A stretch of DNA of 5,190 nucleotides from Desulfoplanes sp. GTDB taxonomy: Bacteria; Desulfobacterota; Desulfovibrionia; Desulfovibrionales; Desulfomicrobiaceae. Numbering within the stretch: the first letter of the stretch is position 1; each line of letters starts with the position of its first letter. The position numbers were made by a program, and so were the translations under genes. The stretch covers positions 1 through 5,190 of the forward strand of contig JAQVZR010000174.1 of assembly GCA_028708105.1 (NCBI GenBank), written 5' to 3'. The notes under the pieces were generated by a model that did not search any database, was not told the DNA's origin, and saw nothing but the letters and a program-made list of their open reading frames with translations. Positions 5,094 through 5,190 of this stretch are shown one piece after another.

Positions 5094-5190
5094 ATGCTTA
5101 AAGTATCCGATCAGGAAAAACAGGAAATCATCCGCTATCTGGAAGCAGATAAGGAATTGCCTGAAAAATACCGGTTCTTGCTTTTCGAGG
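5094..5190 (+). CDS. N-terminus of a probable adenine-specific DNA methyltransferase (partial)
   Basis: Only the first 32 codons are in the window; the gene runs off the right edge. ATG 5094 is chosen over the in-frame ATG 5088 because AAGGA (5083-5087) is six bases from 5094 but touches 5088. The N-terminus is charged and helical (SDQEKQEIIRYLEADKELPEK... region) and then reads YRFLLFE. The phrase LPEKYRFLLF resembles, from memory, the start of large Mod-like site-specific DNA methyltransferases of anaerobes, where it is followed by a segment on the methylase side of type III-like restriction-modification systems. No catalytic motif is visible in this fragment, so the functional call is tentative while the reading frame itself is likely real. 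Confidence 0.5.
   Translation, partial: MLKVSDQEKQEIIRYLEADKELPEKYRFLLFE

Overview
The window looks like chromosomal DNA of a mesophilic anaerobic Gram-negative bacterium. I favour a sulfate reducer of the Desulfobacterota (Desulfobacterales type). The basis is moderate GC content, a SEC-C-tagged methionine aminopeptidase, intergenic repeats of a style I associate with that group, and a clostridial-type pyridoxamine kinase. This assignment is inference from gene style; no rRNA or other marker gene is present.

Layout, left to right. Bases 1-94 are a pyrimidine-only tandem repeat with a 14/28-base period that runs in from the left edge. Bases 95-320 are a leader with a possible promoter and a 7+7 inverted repeat. 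A compact two-gene unit follows on the + strand: map (type I methionine aminopeptidase with an N-terminal SEC-C zinc motif, 321-1211), then 8 bases later a secreted zinc-dependent phospholipase C family protein (1220-2134). Directly after the phospholipase stop codon, and in the same frame, lies the last 57 codons of a second, diverged methionine aminopeptidase (2144-2317). This is a gene relic that has lost the catalytic TIEP glutamate.

Bases 2318-2831 contain no gene that I accept. They hold a three-copy 7-base tandem repeat, a large imperfect inverted repeat with 35-base arms, two adjacent small hairpins, and a paired TGCGCA motif just before the next gene. A second + strand unit follows: a pyridoxal/pyridoxamine kinase (2832-3707) and, 12 bases later, a HAD-IIA sugar-phosphatase-like protein (3720-4523), closed by a strong, probably bidirectional, intrinsic terminator (4594-4633). 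Because the mammalian pyridoxal phosphatase is also a HAD-IIA enzyme, the pair could be a vitamin B6 kinase/phosphatase couple. That is a hypothesis.

Bases 4640-5093 form a second gene-poor stretch. It begins with a GC-rich cluster of hairpins, followed by a well-placed AAGGAG and a 57-residue Cys-rich ORF of doubtful reality. The window ends inside a gene starting at 5094, whose first 32 residues resemble the N-terminus of large adenine-specific DNA methyltransferases (Mod-like), possibly the start of a restriction-modification locus.

No CRISPR array, tRNA, rRNA or intact insertion sequence was seen. The most unusual items are the methionine aminopeptidase relic fused in frame behind a phospholipase stop codon, the B6 kinase/HAD-IIA pairing, and the structured intergenic elements.
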